Assembly (NCBI GenBank): GCA_017531985.1
Contig: JAFXJY010000004.1
Span: 1-64,000 of the forward strand
Reading direction: 5' to 3'
Origin: Bacteroidaceae bacterium
GTDB lineage: Bacteria; Bacteroidota; Bacteroidia; Bacteroidales; Barnesiellaceae_A
Length of the DNA: 64,000 bases
The position numbers and the translations under genes were made by a program. The notes beneath the pieces were generated by a model. That model saw only the letters and a list, made by a program, of their open reading frames with translations. It made no database searches and had not been told where the DNA came from. Shown in pieces: positions 1 to 6,838 of the stretch. Position 1 is the stretch's first letter. The number at the start of each line of letters is the position of its first letter.

Positions 1-555
1 CACCCCTTTACATACACCGGCTTGCAAGGCACACAAGGGCTTGTCGAAGAGTTCTATCTGGCAGTCCATGTCGGCTTCCATATAGATAGTTGCACCGGTT
101 TCATGACTCTGCATGGGTTCGACATATTCCTGCAATCGCTGCTTGACCAATGCATCAACGGTTGTTTTCAAGTGCTGAGTAGTATAGATTTCAAAGAAAG
201 TGTGTTGTCCTAAGGCTGTGCGTACCAACTCGGGGCAATCTGCCGGAAATACATCAAACTCTCTATCAGGATTGATAGGGACTATATTTTTCTTCAACTC
301 ATAGGCATACTCTACCTCTTTACGCACCCAGTCTCCTTCATTCCGGCATCTATCCAACGCCCCCTTCGAGAGAATAAAGAGGAATACTTCCGACTCCTCA
401 ATACCTGATTTTATCTTCTTCTCCCAAGACGATGCATTGCATGAGTCATAATCGAGGAAAACTTTGTATCCGTAATCTTCGAGAATCAATTGCACAAGAC
501 GGGCTGTCTTTTCGCCACCTTCGCGACGGTAGCTGATGAATATATCGTATGCCAT
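1..555 (-). CDS. TIR-domain protein (partial, runs off left edge)
   Basis: The reading frame starts at the ATG at 553-555 and stays open to position 1, so at least 185 residues are present and the C-terminus is missing. The N-terminus MAYDIFISYRREGGEKTARL is a textbook TIR beta-A strand and box 1. Further on come VFLDYDS, a strand ending VFLFILSKGAL, and GDWVRKEVEYAYE. The last carries the W-x-x-x-E arrangement in which TIR NADases place their catalytic glutamate. The TIR domain covers roughly residues 1-135, followed by 50 or more residues I do not recognise. Bacterial TIR proteins typically consume NAD+ or make cyclic ADP-ribose signals, often in anti-phage defence; that role is inferred here, because the partner genes would lie left of the window. 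There is no signal peptide, so it is probably cytoplasmic. TIR assignment is firm, function is not. Confidence 0.85.
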   Translation of the reverse strand, partial: MAYDIFISYRREGGEKTARLVQLILEDYGYKVFLDYDSCNASSWEKKIKSGIEESEVFLFILSKGALDRCRNEGDWVRKEVEYAYELKKNIVPINPDREFDVFPADCPELVRTALGQHTFFEIYTTQHLKTTVDALVKQRLQEYVEPMQSHETGATIYMEADMDCQIELFDKPLCALQAGVCKGV

Positions 556-582
556 GTGTTATCTGTGTTTACATTATTGCTG

Positions 583-613
583 CAAATATAGCGAAAGGCG
601 AGAGATAAACAAT
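583..613 (-). promoter_or_regulatory. Promoter of the TIR gene
   Basis: On the minus strand a -7 box TATATTTG (583-590) lies 19 bp from an ATTG (610-613), the Bacteroidota promoter arrangement. It is about 28 bp upstream of the TIR start codon and lies within the proximal copy of a direct repeat. Confidence 0.6.
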
Positions 614-723
614 TCAAACTTGTTTGGAATTTTTATCCGAGCCGCATCTTATATTCTATAAATATAGCGAAAGGCGAGAGATAAACAATTCAAACTTGTT
701 TGAAATTTTTATCCGAGCCGCAT
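584..723. repeat. Tandem 64-bp promoter repeat (two copies, 76-bp period)
   Basis: Bases 584-647 and 660-723 are the same 64-bp sequence with one mismatch (tttggaat versus tttgaaat), separated by 12 bp. Each copy holds the same minus-strand -33/-7 pair. In the proximal copy the -7 reads TATATTTG. In the distal copy the corresponding octamer (659-666) reads TATATTTA, having lost the final G. Confidence 0.9.
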
Positions 724-827
724 AAGTTCCCTTCGCAACACATAGCAATAATGCACAAAATCCATCTCCATCTTGGGCTACTATGTGAAAAGTTACTTTT
801 TTCCATGCCTATTAGGCAAAAAACAAG

Positions 828-835
828 TATATTTG
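828..835 (+). promoter_or_regulatory. -7 promoter element of the SGNH hydrolase gene
   Basis: TATATTTG at 828-835 matches the Bacteroidota -7 consensus TAnnTTTG. A T-rich stretch lies about 27-31 bp upstream. The predicted transcript start is near 842, about 43 nt before the ATG at 885. Confidence 0.5.
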
Positions 836-884
836 CTACTTATTATAGGAAACTTCTACTTATAGCACCTTGAATTATAGCAAC

Positions 885-1496
885 ATGAGTACTACACAAT
901 ATCAACCCGATGATTATTACGAACGTCGCACTTCGCACTTTGCCCGGCTCAAAGTAGGAGATAACGACATTATCATGTTGGGCGACAGCCTCATCAACGG
1001 ATGTGAATGGCATGAACTGCTGAATAACCCTCATATCAGAAATCGCGGTATCAACAGCGACACAGTAGAGGGGGTAAGAATGCGTATAGACCATGTAACA
1101 CAAGGCTCACCCAAGCAGATCTTCGTCATGGTGGGCATCAACGACATTTCACACAACAAGGATGCTCACACGATAGCACACGAGATAATACAGATGGCCG
1201 ACGAGATACATCGTCAATCGCCCACCACCCTGTTATACATCCACAGCCTGCTGCCCTTCGATGCATCACTGCATTACACATCACTTGCCGGCAAAGAAGC
1301 AACCGTTAGAGACGTCAACACTCTCTTACAGCAGCACAGTTCCGAGCATAACTACACATATATAGATATATACACCCATCTGCTCGCCTCGGATAGTGAA
1401 TGTATAGACCTCACATACACCAACGACGGACTTCACCTCAATGGCAACGGATATGAACTGTGGGGACGATTGCTCCAACCCTACATCAACGAGTAG
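885..1496 (+). CDS. SGNH/GDSL-type hydrolase
   Basis: A 203-residue protein of the SGNH hydrolase superfamily, which are esterases, lipases or acetylesterases. All the hallmark blocks are visible. Block I is G33-D34-S35-L36 (LGDSLING) with Ser35 as nucleophile. Block II has the glycine of NRGINSDT. Block III is G84-I-N86-D87. Block V is D181-G-L-H184, giving the catalytic Asp and His. There is no signal peptide, so it is probably cytoplasmic. It resembles the platelet-activating-factor acetylhydrolase-like subgroup. A TTG codon at 870 in the same frame could add five residues, but the ATG at 885 fits the family better. The natural substrate cannot be read from the sequence. It stands alone, with its own -7 box upstream and the pyrBI promoter downstream. 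Confidence 0.85.
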   Translation: MSTTQYQPDDYYERRTSHFARLKVGDNDIIMLGDSLINGCEWHELLNNPHIRNRGINSDTVEGVRMRIDHVTQGSPKQIFVMVGINDISHNKDAHTIAHEIIQMADEIHRQSPTTLLYIHSLLPFDASLHYTSLAGKEATVRDVNTLLQQHSSEHNYTYIDIYTHLLASDSECIDLTYTNDGLHLNGNGYELWGRLLQPYINE

Positions 1497-1586
1497 TTGC
1501 AACAGCAAAATCACAACGTTCCTCTCAAAATAAAATTCAAAACAGATTCTAAATCATTCTTGCATCGAAAAAATAACATCCAAGTG

Positions 1587-1618
1587 TTTGTTTCTTTTGG
1601 CAAAAGTATGTATCTTTG
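1587..1618 (+). promoter_or_regulatory. Promoter of the pyrB-pyrI leader
   Basis: TTTG at 1587-1590 and TATCTTTG at 1611-1618 are separated by 20 bp, a near-consensus Bacteroidota promoter. Transcription should begin near 1624, so the leader peptide ATG at 1629 would be almost at the 5' end of the RNA. Confidence 0.7.
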
Positions 1619-1628
1619 CTTGTGCGTT

Positions 1629-1748
1629 ATGAAAGCAACAAGAGTAGTCATAGGAAACAAGCCACAACGACTCTCCACAGAGAGTCCGGCACGACCTTTT
1701 GTTACACATAACTTATCATCGACACAACGACCACCCGAGAAGATGTAG
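1629..1748 (+). CDS. Putative pyrBI leader peptide (39 residues)
   Basis: A 39-codon frame runs from the ATG at 1629 to the TAG at 1746-1748, between the promoter and the pyrB attenuator. It begins MKATRVVIGNK and ends RPPEKM. Its stop codon lies inside the loop of the terminator hairpin, so a translating ribosome would cover the 5' arm of the terminator. That is the logic of the Escherichia coli pyrBI attenuator, where a ribosome close behind RNA polymerase prevents termination when UTP is scarce. Four arginine codons are present but there is no run of any single codon, so sensing by amino-acid starvation is unlikely. The peptide itself need have no function. No Shine-Dalgarno sequence is visible. 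The peptide is an inference from position and architecture. Confidence 0.5.
   Translation: MKATRVVIGNKPQRLSTESPARPFVTHNLSSTQRPPEKM
1669..1686 (+). promoter_or_regulatory. Possible pause hairpin in the pyrBI leader
   Basis: A perfect 7-bp stem, GACTCTC (1669-1675) with GAGAGTC (1680-1686), closes a CACA loop about 40 nt before the terminator hairpin. A U-rich stretch (cctttt, 1695-1700) follows it. This order (pause hairpin, U-rich tract, terminator) matches the E. coli pyrBI leader. Confidence 0.45.
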
Positions 1749-1766
1749 GGCATGGTCGTTTTTTTT
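1726..1766 (+). terminator. Intrinsic terminator/attenuator before pyrB
   Basis: The stem is AACGACCA (1726-1733) paired with TGGTCGTT (1753-1760), extended inward by CCC (1734-1736) with GGG (1748-1750) across a two-base bulge. A run of eight T residues (1759-1766) follows. It lies between the pyr promoter and the pyrB start at 1794, so it must be read through for pyrB expression, marking it as an attenuator. Confidence 0.75.
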
Positions 1767-1793
1767 GCGACAAACAATAAATGCAATTATAAA

Positions 1794-2711
1794 ATGAAAA
1801 AAGAAAGTCTTGTATCCATCAACGACCTCAGCAAAGAAGAGATTATCGAATTGCTGGAAAAGGCCAAGAGTTTTGAGCAGAACCCCAATCGTCGAGTACT
1901 CGAAGGTAAGGTAATAGCCACCTTGTTCTTTGAGCCATCGACTCGCACACGTCTCAGTTTTGAGACAGCAGTCAATCGTTTAGGTGGTCGCATCATCGGT
2001 TTCAGCGATGCCGCCACCAGCAGTTCATCGAAAGGCGAGTCGCTCAAAGACACCATTATGATGGTAAACAATTATGTCGACCTCATCATCATGCGTCACT
2101 ACCTCGAAGGTGCTGCACAGTACGCCTCGGAAGTCTCGTCCGTTCCCGTTATCAATGCCGGCGATGGTGCTAACCAACACCCCACCCAGACGATGCTCGA
2201 CTTATATTCGATATACAAGACGCAAGGCACACTCGAGAACCTCAACATCACCATGGTAGGCGACTTGAAGTATGGTCGCACCGTTCACTCGCTGTTGCAG
2301 GCCATGTCTCACTTCAACCCCACGTTCCATTTCGTTGCACCCGACGAATTGAAGATGCCACAAGAATACAAATTGTTCTGCGAACAGAACAACATCCCCT
2401 ACTACGAGCATCGCGATTTTTCGGAAGAGGTCATCAACCAAGCCGACATCCTGTATATGACCCGTGTACAACGCGAACGCTTTACCGACTTGATGGAATA
2501 TGAGCGTGTCAAGAACGTCTACATCTTACACAACAGCATGCTTGATGGTAGTAAGCCCAACTTGCGAGTGCTGCACCCGCTGCCTCGCGTCAATGAGATA
2601 GCCTACGATGTCGACAACAACCCCAAGGCCTATTACTTCCAACAAGCCAAGAATGGATTGTATGCCCGTCAGGCCATTATATGCAAGGCTTTGGGCATCG
2701 ACATCGAATAA
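1794..2711 (+). CDS. pyrB: Aspartate carbamoyltransferase catalytic subunit
   Basis: A 305-residue protein catalysing carbamoyl phosphate plus L-aspartate to N-carbamoyl-L-aspartate, the committed step of pyrimidine synthesis. The carbamoyl-phosphate loop S49-T-R-T-R53 is intact ([13 protein letters not shown]). Also visible are [12 protein letters not shown], the [15 protein letters not shown] motif and HPLPRVNEI. The length equals that of E. coli PyrB. The ATG at 1794 ([12 protein letters not shown]) is preferred over an in-frame ATG at 1752, which lies inside the terminator hairpin and would add 14 unrelated residues. It is followed after 70 bp by the regulatory subunit. Expression is probably controlled by the attenuator just upstream. 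Confidence 0.97.
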   Translation: MKKESLVSINDLSKEEIIELLEKAKSFEQNPNRRVLEGKVIATLFFEPSTRTRLSFETAVNRLGGRIIGFSDAATSSSSKGESLKDTIMMVNNYVDLIIMRHYLEGAAQYASEVSSVPVINAGDGANQHPTQTMLDLYSIYKTQGTLENLNITMVGDLKYGRTVHSLLQAMSHFNPTFHFVAPDELKMPQEYKLFCEQNNIPYYEHRDFSEEVINQADILYMTRVQRERFTDLMEYERVKNVYILHNSMLDGSKPNLRVLHPLPRVNEIAYDVDNNPKAYYFQQAKNGLYARQAIICKALGIDIE

Positions 2712-2781
2712 GTTTCAAGAGTTTACCCCATTTTATCGAGGCTCACCGACAGCCTCCTCACTCATATAATTGTAAAAGACT

Positions 2782-3243
2782 ATGACAACAGCCAAGAAAG
2801 AACTTGCCGTAGCGGCACTCGAAAACGGCACCGTAATAGACCGCATACCATCAGAACAACTCTTCAAGGTCGTATCGATGTTATCGCTCGATACCATCCC
2901 CAACAGCATAACCATAGGCAACAACCTATCAAGCAAGAAGATAGGTGCTAAGGGTATCATCAAGATTGCCAACCACTTCTTCAAGGATGAGGAGATAAAC
3001 AAGATAGCACTCATAGCCCCCGATGCCACCATCAATGTGATACACAACTATGAAGTGGTAGAGAAATACCACATCACACTACACGACACATTGCGAGGCA
3101 TCATCCGCTGCAACAACCCCAAGTGCATCAGCAACAACGAGCCGATGGAGACGGTCTTTCATGTTACACGTCGCGAGCCATTGGAGGTCACTTGTCGATA
3201 CTGCCATCGATCGATGAAAGCCCATGAAATAGAGATATTATAA
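2782..3243 (+). CDS. pyrI: Aspartate carbamoyltransferase regulatory subunit
   Basis: A 153-residue allosteric subunit that binds CTP/ATP and assembles with PyrB trimers into the holoenzyme. The N-terminal nucleotide-binding part includes ENGTVIDRIP and LSSKKIGAKGIIKI. The C-terminal zinc domain has four cysteines, C110-x4-C115 and C138-x2-C141, in the spacing known for PyrI. Length is that of the E. coli protein. It is cotranscribed with pyrB, so its presence implies feedback regulation of the pathway by CTP in addition to the transcriptional attenuator. Confidence 0.97.
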   Translation: MTTAKKELAVAALENGTVIDRIPSEQLFKVVSMLSLDTIPNSITIGNNLSSKKIGAKGIIKIANHFFKDEEINKIALIAPDATINVIHNYEVVEKYHITLHDTLRGIIRCNNPKCISNNEPMETVFHVTRREPLEVTCRYCHRSMKAHEIEIL

Positions 3244-3360
3244 GGAACTTCTATCGAATACTTTGTAATGATTTGCAATCATCAATCAATGCACAACAAA
3301 GAGAATGTTTCCGACAGCGAATGAATTATAAATCAACATAATTGATAGAAGCCACCGACA

Positions 3361-3924
3361 ATGAAAGAGAGATGGAAACCCGGGACACTCATCTATCCCC
3401 TACCGGCCATATTAGTCAGCAGCGGAGCCACTCCCGATGAATATAACTTATTTACAGCTGCATGGGTGGGTACGCTATGTACCAATCCCCCCATGTGCTA
3501 TGTATCGATACGCCCCGAACGGCACTCCTACGAGATAATAAAGCGTAACATGGAGTTCACACTCAACCTCACCAACAAAGCGATGGCACGAGCCACCGAC
3601 TGGTGCGGAGTACGCTCGGGTCGCGACTACAACAAGTGGCAAGAGACAGGACTCACGCCCTGTGCCGGAGTGGAAGTACGCTCACCCTACATCGAACAGT
3701 CGCCACTGAGCATCGAGTGTAAGGTACGCGAGATCGTCTCATTAGGCTCGCACGACATGTTCATTGCCGATGTAGTAAACATCCTCGCCGACACACAATA
3801 CATCGACCCCGAGACCAATGCATTCGACATGGAGCGAGCCGATCTTATCGTCTATTCACATGGACACTACCATGAGTTAGGAGCCGAGATAGGCAAGTTT
3901 GGCTGGTCGGTTAAGAAAAAATAG
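3361..3924 (+). CDS. Flavin reductase family (FMN-binding) protein
   Basis: A 187-residue protein of the flavin reductase/DIM6-NTAB split-barrel family, which binds FMN and often reduces flavins with NAD(P)H. Supporting stretches are the N-terminal strand YPLPAILVSSG, NLFTAAWVGTLCTNPPMCYVS (flavin-phosphate region), RPERHSYEIIKRN and EFTLNLTN, all in the usual order. There is no signal peptide. It lies 117 bp after pyrI with no obvious promoter or terminator between, so readthrough is possible, but no metabolic link to pyrimidine synthesis is evident. The physiological substrate cannot be assigned. Confidence 0.85.
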   Translation: MKERWKPGTLIYPLPAILVSSGATPDEYNLFTAAWVGTLCTNPPMCYVSIRPERHSYEIIKRNMEFTLNLTNKAMARATDWCGVRSGRDYNKWQETGLTPCAGVEVRSPYIEQSPLSIECKVREIVSLGSHDMFIADVVNILADTQYIDPETNAFDMERADLIVYSHGHYHELGAEIGKFGWSVKKK

Positions 3925-3974
3925 CGACATTTATCAAAGTTCACAAAATACTAACATTATAAAATTAAACACTT

Positions 3975-4832
3975 ATGAAAAAAACTATTACCACTATCTT
4001 TATGGTACTGCTTGCACTCATAGGAGTCCATGCACAAGACTACACCGTAATGCCTGAAAACGGCACAGCCGTAGAATCACTCACCGACATCACCATCACA
4101 TGGGAGAATGCCACCACTATCACAGTCGACCCCATGATGATGGTAGGTGGAGCCAAGGTCTATATGGTCGATGGCGAAAGTAAAACATTCATATCGGACA
4201 TCTTCTGCGGTCCGGCATGGGGCAATGCAGTAACACTAAGCCTAATGTCGGCCACCAGCAATGCAGGTGACTACATTGTAGAAATTCCCGACGCCATGTT
4301 TACCGTCGACGAGGAGGTTATCAGTGCATTCACACTCTACTACACCATTGGCGGCATTCCTACAAGTACAGCCACATTTGACATACAGATTCAAGACAAC
4401 TCACTCGACAACATATATATAACCGTATCGCCATGCGAGGAGTTGTTGCTCAACGAGAGCGAAGAAGTAGAGGCACCATTCCTCATCCACAATATTGGTT
4501 TCAATTCCTATGTTGCCACCACCTACACCATCACCATAACCGGTGCCAACACTGCCACGCTCACTGCCGAGAAGCCACTTGAAAACGGCAATTACAGCCT
4601 ACACATCCCCAAGAACACATTCCTCATCGATAACAAGGTAAATCCGGCACTTGTAAGAGAATTTGATACCTCGGCCGTACACTCCGTTACCAACGACACC
4701 CAAGAAGTCAACGTGTACGACCTCAATGGTGTGCAAGTGGTCAACAAAGGCGATGCCAACCAACTCGGTCGTTTACGTCCCGGCATTTACATCGTTAATG
4801 GTGTGAAAAAAATGTTGCGTGGCAACAGATAA
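3975..4832 (+). CDS. Secreted protein with a C-terminal sorting-like tail
   Basis: A 285-residue protein with a clear signal peptide (MKKTITTIFMVLLALIGVHA, cleavage near residue 20). The mature part is beta-rich and threonine/asparagine-rich, with two similar halves of roughly 100 residues containing ITITW- and ITITG-like strands, suggesting Ig-like folds. The last 40 residues (VYDLNGVQVVNKG, then LRPGIYIVNGVKKMLRG) match the short terminal domain common on secreted Bacteroidales proteins and resembling type IX secretion C-terminal signals. No enzyme motif is visible. It is probably exported and surface-exposed; function unknown. Confidence 0.65.
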   Translation: MKKTITTIFMVLLALIGVHAQDYTVMPENGTAVESLTDITITWENATTITVDPMMMVGGAKVYMVDGESKTFISDIFCGPAWGNAVTLSLMSATSNAGDYIVEIPDAMFTVDEEVISAFTLYYTIGGIPTSTATFDIQIQDNSLDNIYITVSPCEELLLNESEEVEAPFLIHNIGFNSYVATTYTITITGANTATLTAEKPLENGNYSLHIPKNTFLIDNKVNPALVREFDTSAVHSVTNDTQEVNVYDLNGVQVVNKGDANQLGRLRPGIYIVNGVKKMLRGNR

Positions 4833-4854
4833 TAATGAAAAGTAGTAAAAATGA

Positions 4855-4884
4855 TTTGTTCATTGCAAAATATTCATACCTTTG
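4855..4884 (+). promoter_or_regulatory. Promoter of glyA
   Basis: TTTG (4855-4858) and TACCTTTG (4877-4884) are 18 bp apart. The start codon follows about 54 nt after the -7 box. Confidence 0.7.
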
Positions 4885-4937
4885 CACCATAAAACATATT
4901 TTACCGCAACAAATATATTATCTTAATTATAATACGT

Positions 4938-6218
4938 ATGGAAAGAGACAAACTTATTTTTGACATTATCGAACGCGAACACCAACGCCAACTAAAAGGT
5001 GTTGAACTTATCGCATCAGAAAACTTTGTGAGCGACCAAGTCATGCAAGCCATGGGTTCATGCCTCACTAACAAATATGCCGAAGGTTATCCCGGCAAGC
5101 GTTATTATGGCGGTTGCGAGGTAGTAGACGAAAGCGAAAATATCGCTATCGAACGCCTCAAACAACTCTTCAACGCCGAGTGGGCAAACGTACAACCCCA
5201 CTCAGGAGCTCAAGCCAACATGGCTGTATTCATGGCCTGCCTCCGTCCCGGCGACAAGTTCCTCGGTCTCAACCTCTCGCAAGGTGGTCACCTCTCGCAC
5301 GGTTCACCAGTTAACTTCTCAGGTTTGATGTTCCAAGCACTCGACTATGGTGTACGCCAAGACACAGGTTATGTCGACTACGAGCAAATGGAGGAAGTGG
5401 CTCGTCGTGAGCGTCCTCGCCTCATCATCGGTGGTGCATCGGCCTACTCTCGCGAATGGGACTACGCACGCATGCGTCGTTTGGCCGACGAGATAGGTGC
5501 TATCTTCATGGTCGATATGGCTCACCCTGCCGGACTCATTGCTGCCGGTGAATTGGAGAACCCCTTGAAATATGCTCACATCGTAACATCTACAACACAC
5601 AAGACCTTGCGTGGTCCTCGCGGTGGTGTTATCCTCATGGGCAAAGACTTTGACAATCCTTGGGGCAAAACAACTCCCAAGGGCGAAATACGCAAGATGT
5701 CGGCTCTGCTCGACTCGGCCGTATTCCCCGGTGTACAAGGTGGTCCGCTCGAACACGTTATCGCAGCCAAGGCTGTAGCTTTCGGTGAAGCTCTTACTCC
5801 CTCATACAAGGAATATCAACAACAAGTGCGTGCCAACGCTCGCGTTATGGGACAAGCTTTTGTCGATAAAGGTTACCACGTTGTTTCGGGTGGTACTGAC
5901 AACCACTGCTTACTTATCGACTTGCGTACCAAATATCCCGAATTGACCGGTAAGGTAGCTGAAAAGGCTCTTGTTCAAGCCGACATCACTGTCAACAAGA
6001 ACATGGTTCCCTTCGACACTCGTTCACCCTTCCAGACATCGGGTATCCGCGTAGGTACTCCCGCCATCACCACTCGTGGTGTGAAAGAAGATATGATGGG
6101 CGAAATCGTAGAAATGATTGACCGCGTACTGGCCGAACCCGAAAACGACAGCGTAATCAAGAGCGTTCGCGAGAAAGTAAACGAGATCATGGTAAAATAC
6201 CCCATTTTCGCTTGGTAA
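4938..6218 (+). CDS. glyA: Serine hydroxymethyltransferase
   Basis: A 426-residue cytoplasmic PLP enzyme that converts serine and tetrahydrofolate to glycine and 5,10-methylene-tetrahydrofolate, the main entry to one-carbon metabolism. The family signature around the Schiff-base lysine is present as [14 protein letters not shown] with Lys222. Other conserved stretches are [10 protein letters not shown] near the N-terminus, [17 protein letters not shown], and [13 protein letters not shown] near the C-terminus. Length is typical. It has its own promoter and a strong terminator, so it is probably transcribed alone. Confidence 0.98.
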   Translation: MERDKLIFDIIEREHQRQLKGVELIASENFVSDQVMQAMGSCLTNKYAEGYPGKRYYGGCEVVDESENIAIERLKQLFNAEWANVQPHSGAQANMAVFMACLRPGDKFLGLNLSQGGHLSHGSPVNFSGLMFQALDYGVRQDTGYVDYEQMEEVARRERPRLIIGGASAYSREWDYARMRRLADEIGAIFMVDMAHPAGLIAAGELENPLKYAHIVTSTTHKTLRGPRGGVILMGKDFDNPWGKTTPKGEIRKMSALLDSAVFPGVQGGPLEHVIAAKAVAFGEALTPSYKEYQQQVRANARVMGQAFVDKGYHVVSGGTDNHCLLIDLRTKYPELTGKVAEKALVQADITVNKNMVPFDTRSPFQTSGIRVGTPAITTRGVKEDMMGEIVEMIDRVLAEPENDSVIKSVREKVNEIMVKYPIFAW

Positions 6219-6265
6219 AGCTACGATCTGATACCTGCTTATCAGGTGCAAAATTTTAACCTCTA

Positions 6266-6306
6266 CGCGAGGCTGTGCAATATCATCAAGCATAGCCTCG
6301 CGTTTT
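6266..6306 (+). terminator. Intrinsic terminator of glyA
   Basis: CGCGAGGCT (6266-6274) pairs perfectly with AGCCTCGCG (6294-6302), followed by TTTT (6303-6306). Confidence 0.85.
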
Positions 6307-6726
6307 CTATGATTGCTTCCTTACACGAGCCGACCGAACAAATATCATAAACTGCCCCGCGATAATTAACACTACCCATTGACATCGGACAGCAATATAT
6401 AGAGAGGGCGAAGCTCCGTTTCATCACAGCACTTCGCCCATGCGTTTATCGAAATAAACGACTAACTATTAAACAGTTGGCGAATATATATATATATATA
6501 TAAACAAATATTTTAACATGTTTTTGAGCATGGTTTTGGATATTTTTACCAATATTATCCTTAATCGCATACCATTACAGCGGGAAATAACAATATAGCT
6601 ATTCAATCCCTACCGTTCGCAATGCGGCTCGTCTATTGCTTAGGAGATAAGTTTTCCTATAACTATCGCTCACTATGCCTCGCATGGATTCCCTATCAAC
6701 ATGACCTAATCGACAGAACCGACCTT
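6307..6726. other. Intergenic region with (AT)n tract, no gene seen
   Basis: No convincing reading frame. A 19-bp alternating AT tract lies at 6484-6502. A 61-codon frame at 6622-6807 has no features and overlaps the terminator of the neighbouring minus-strand gene, so I do not call it. Confidence 0.6.
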
Positions 6727-6764
6727 ATAAAAAGAACCGAGTACAGCCTCACGGTTGCACTCGG
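6727..6764 (-). terminator. Terminator of the minus-strand TonB-type gene
   Basis: Read on the minus strand, CCGAGT and ACTCGG (within 6737-6764) form a stem followed by TTCTTTTTAT (6727-6736). A second perfect hairpin, AGGAGTTT/AAACTCCT with a CTAT loop, lies at 6784-6803, closer to the stop codon, but without a T run. Confidence 0.6.
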
Positions 6765-6838
6765 CATTGAGAGAATTATTGGAAGGAGTTTCTATAAACT
6801 CCTCTGATTTATCATTCATTCACATCCTGCGACAGCAC

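Noticed and set aside
6484..6502. Alternating AT tract as an origin or phase-variable site
   Set aside because: Short simple repeat in a gene-free region, with no DnaA boxes or adjacent coding start to make it functional.
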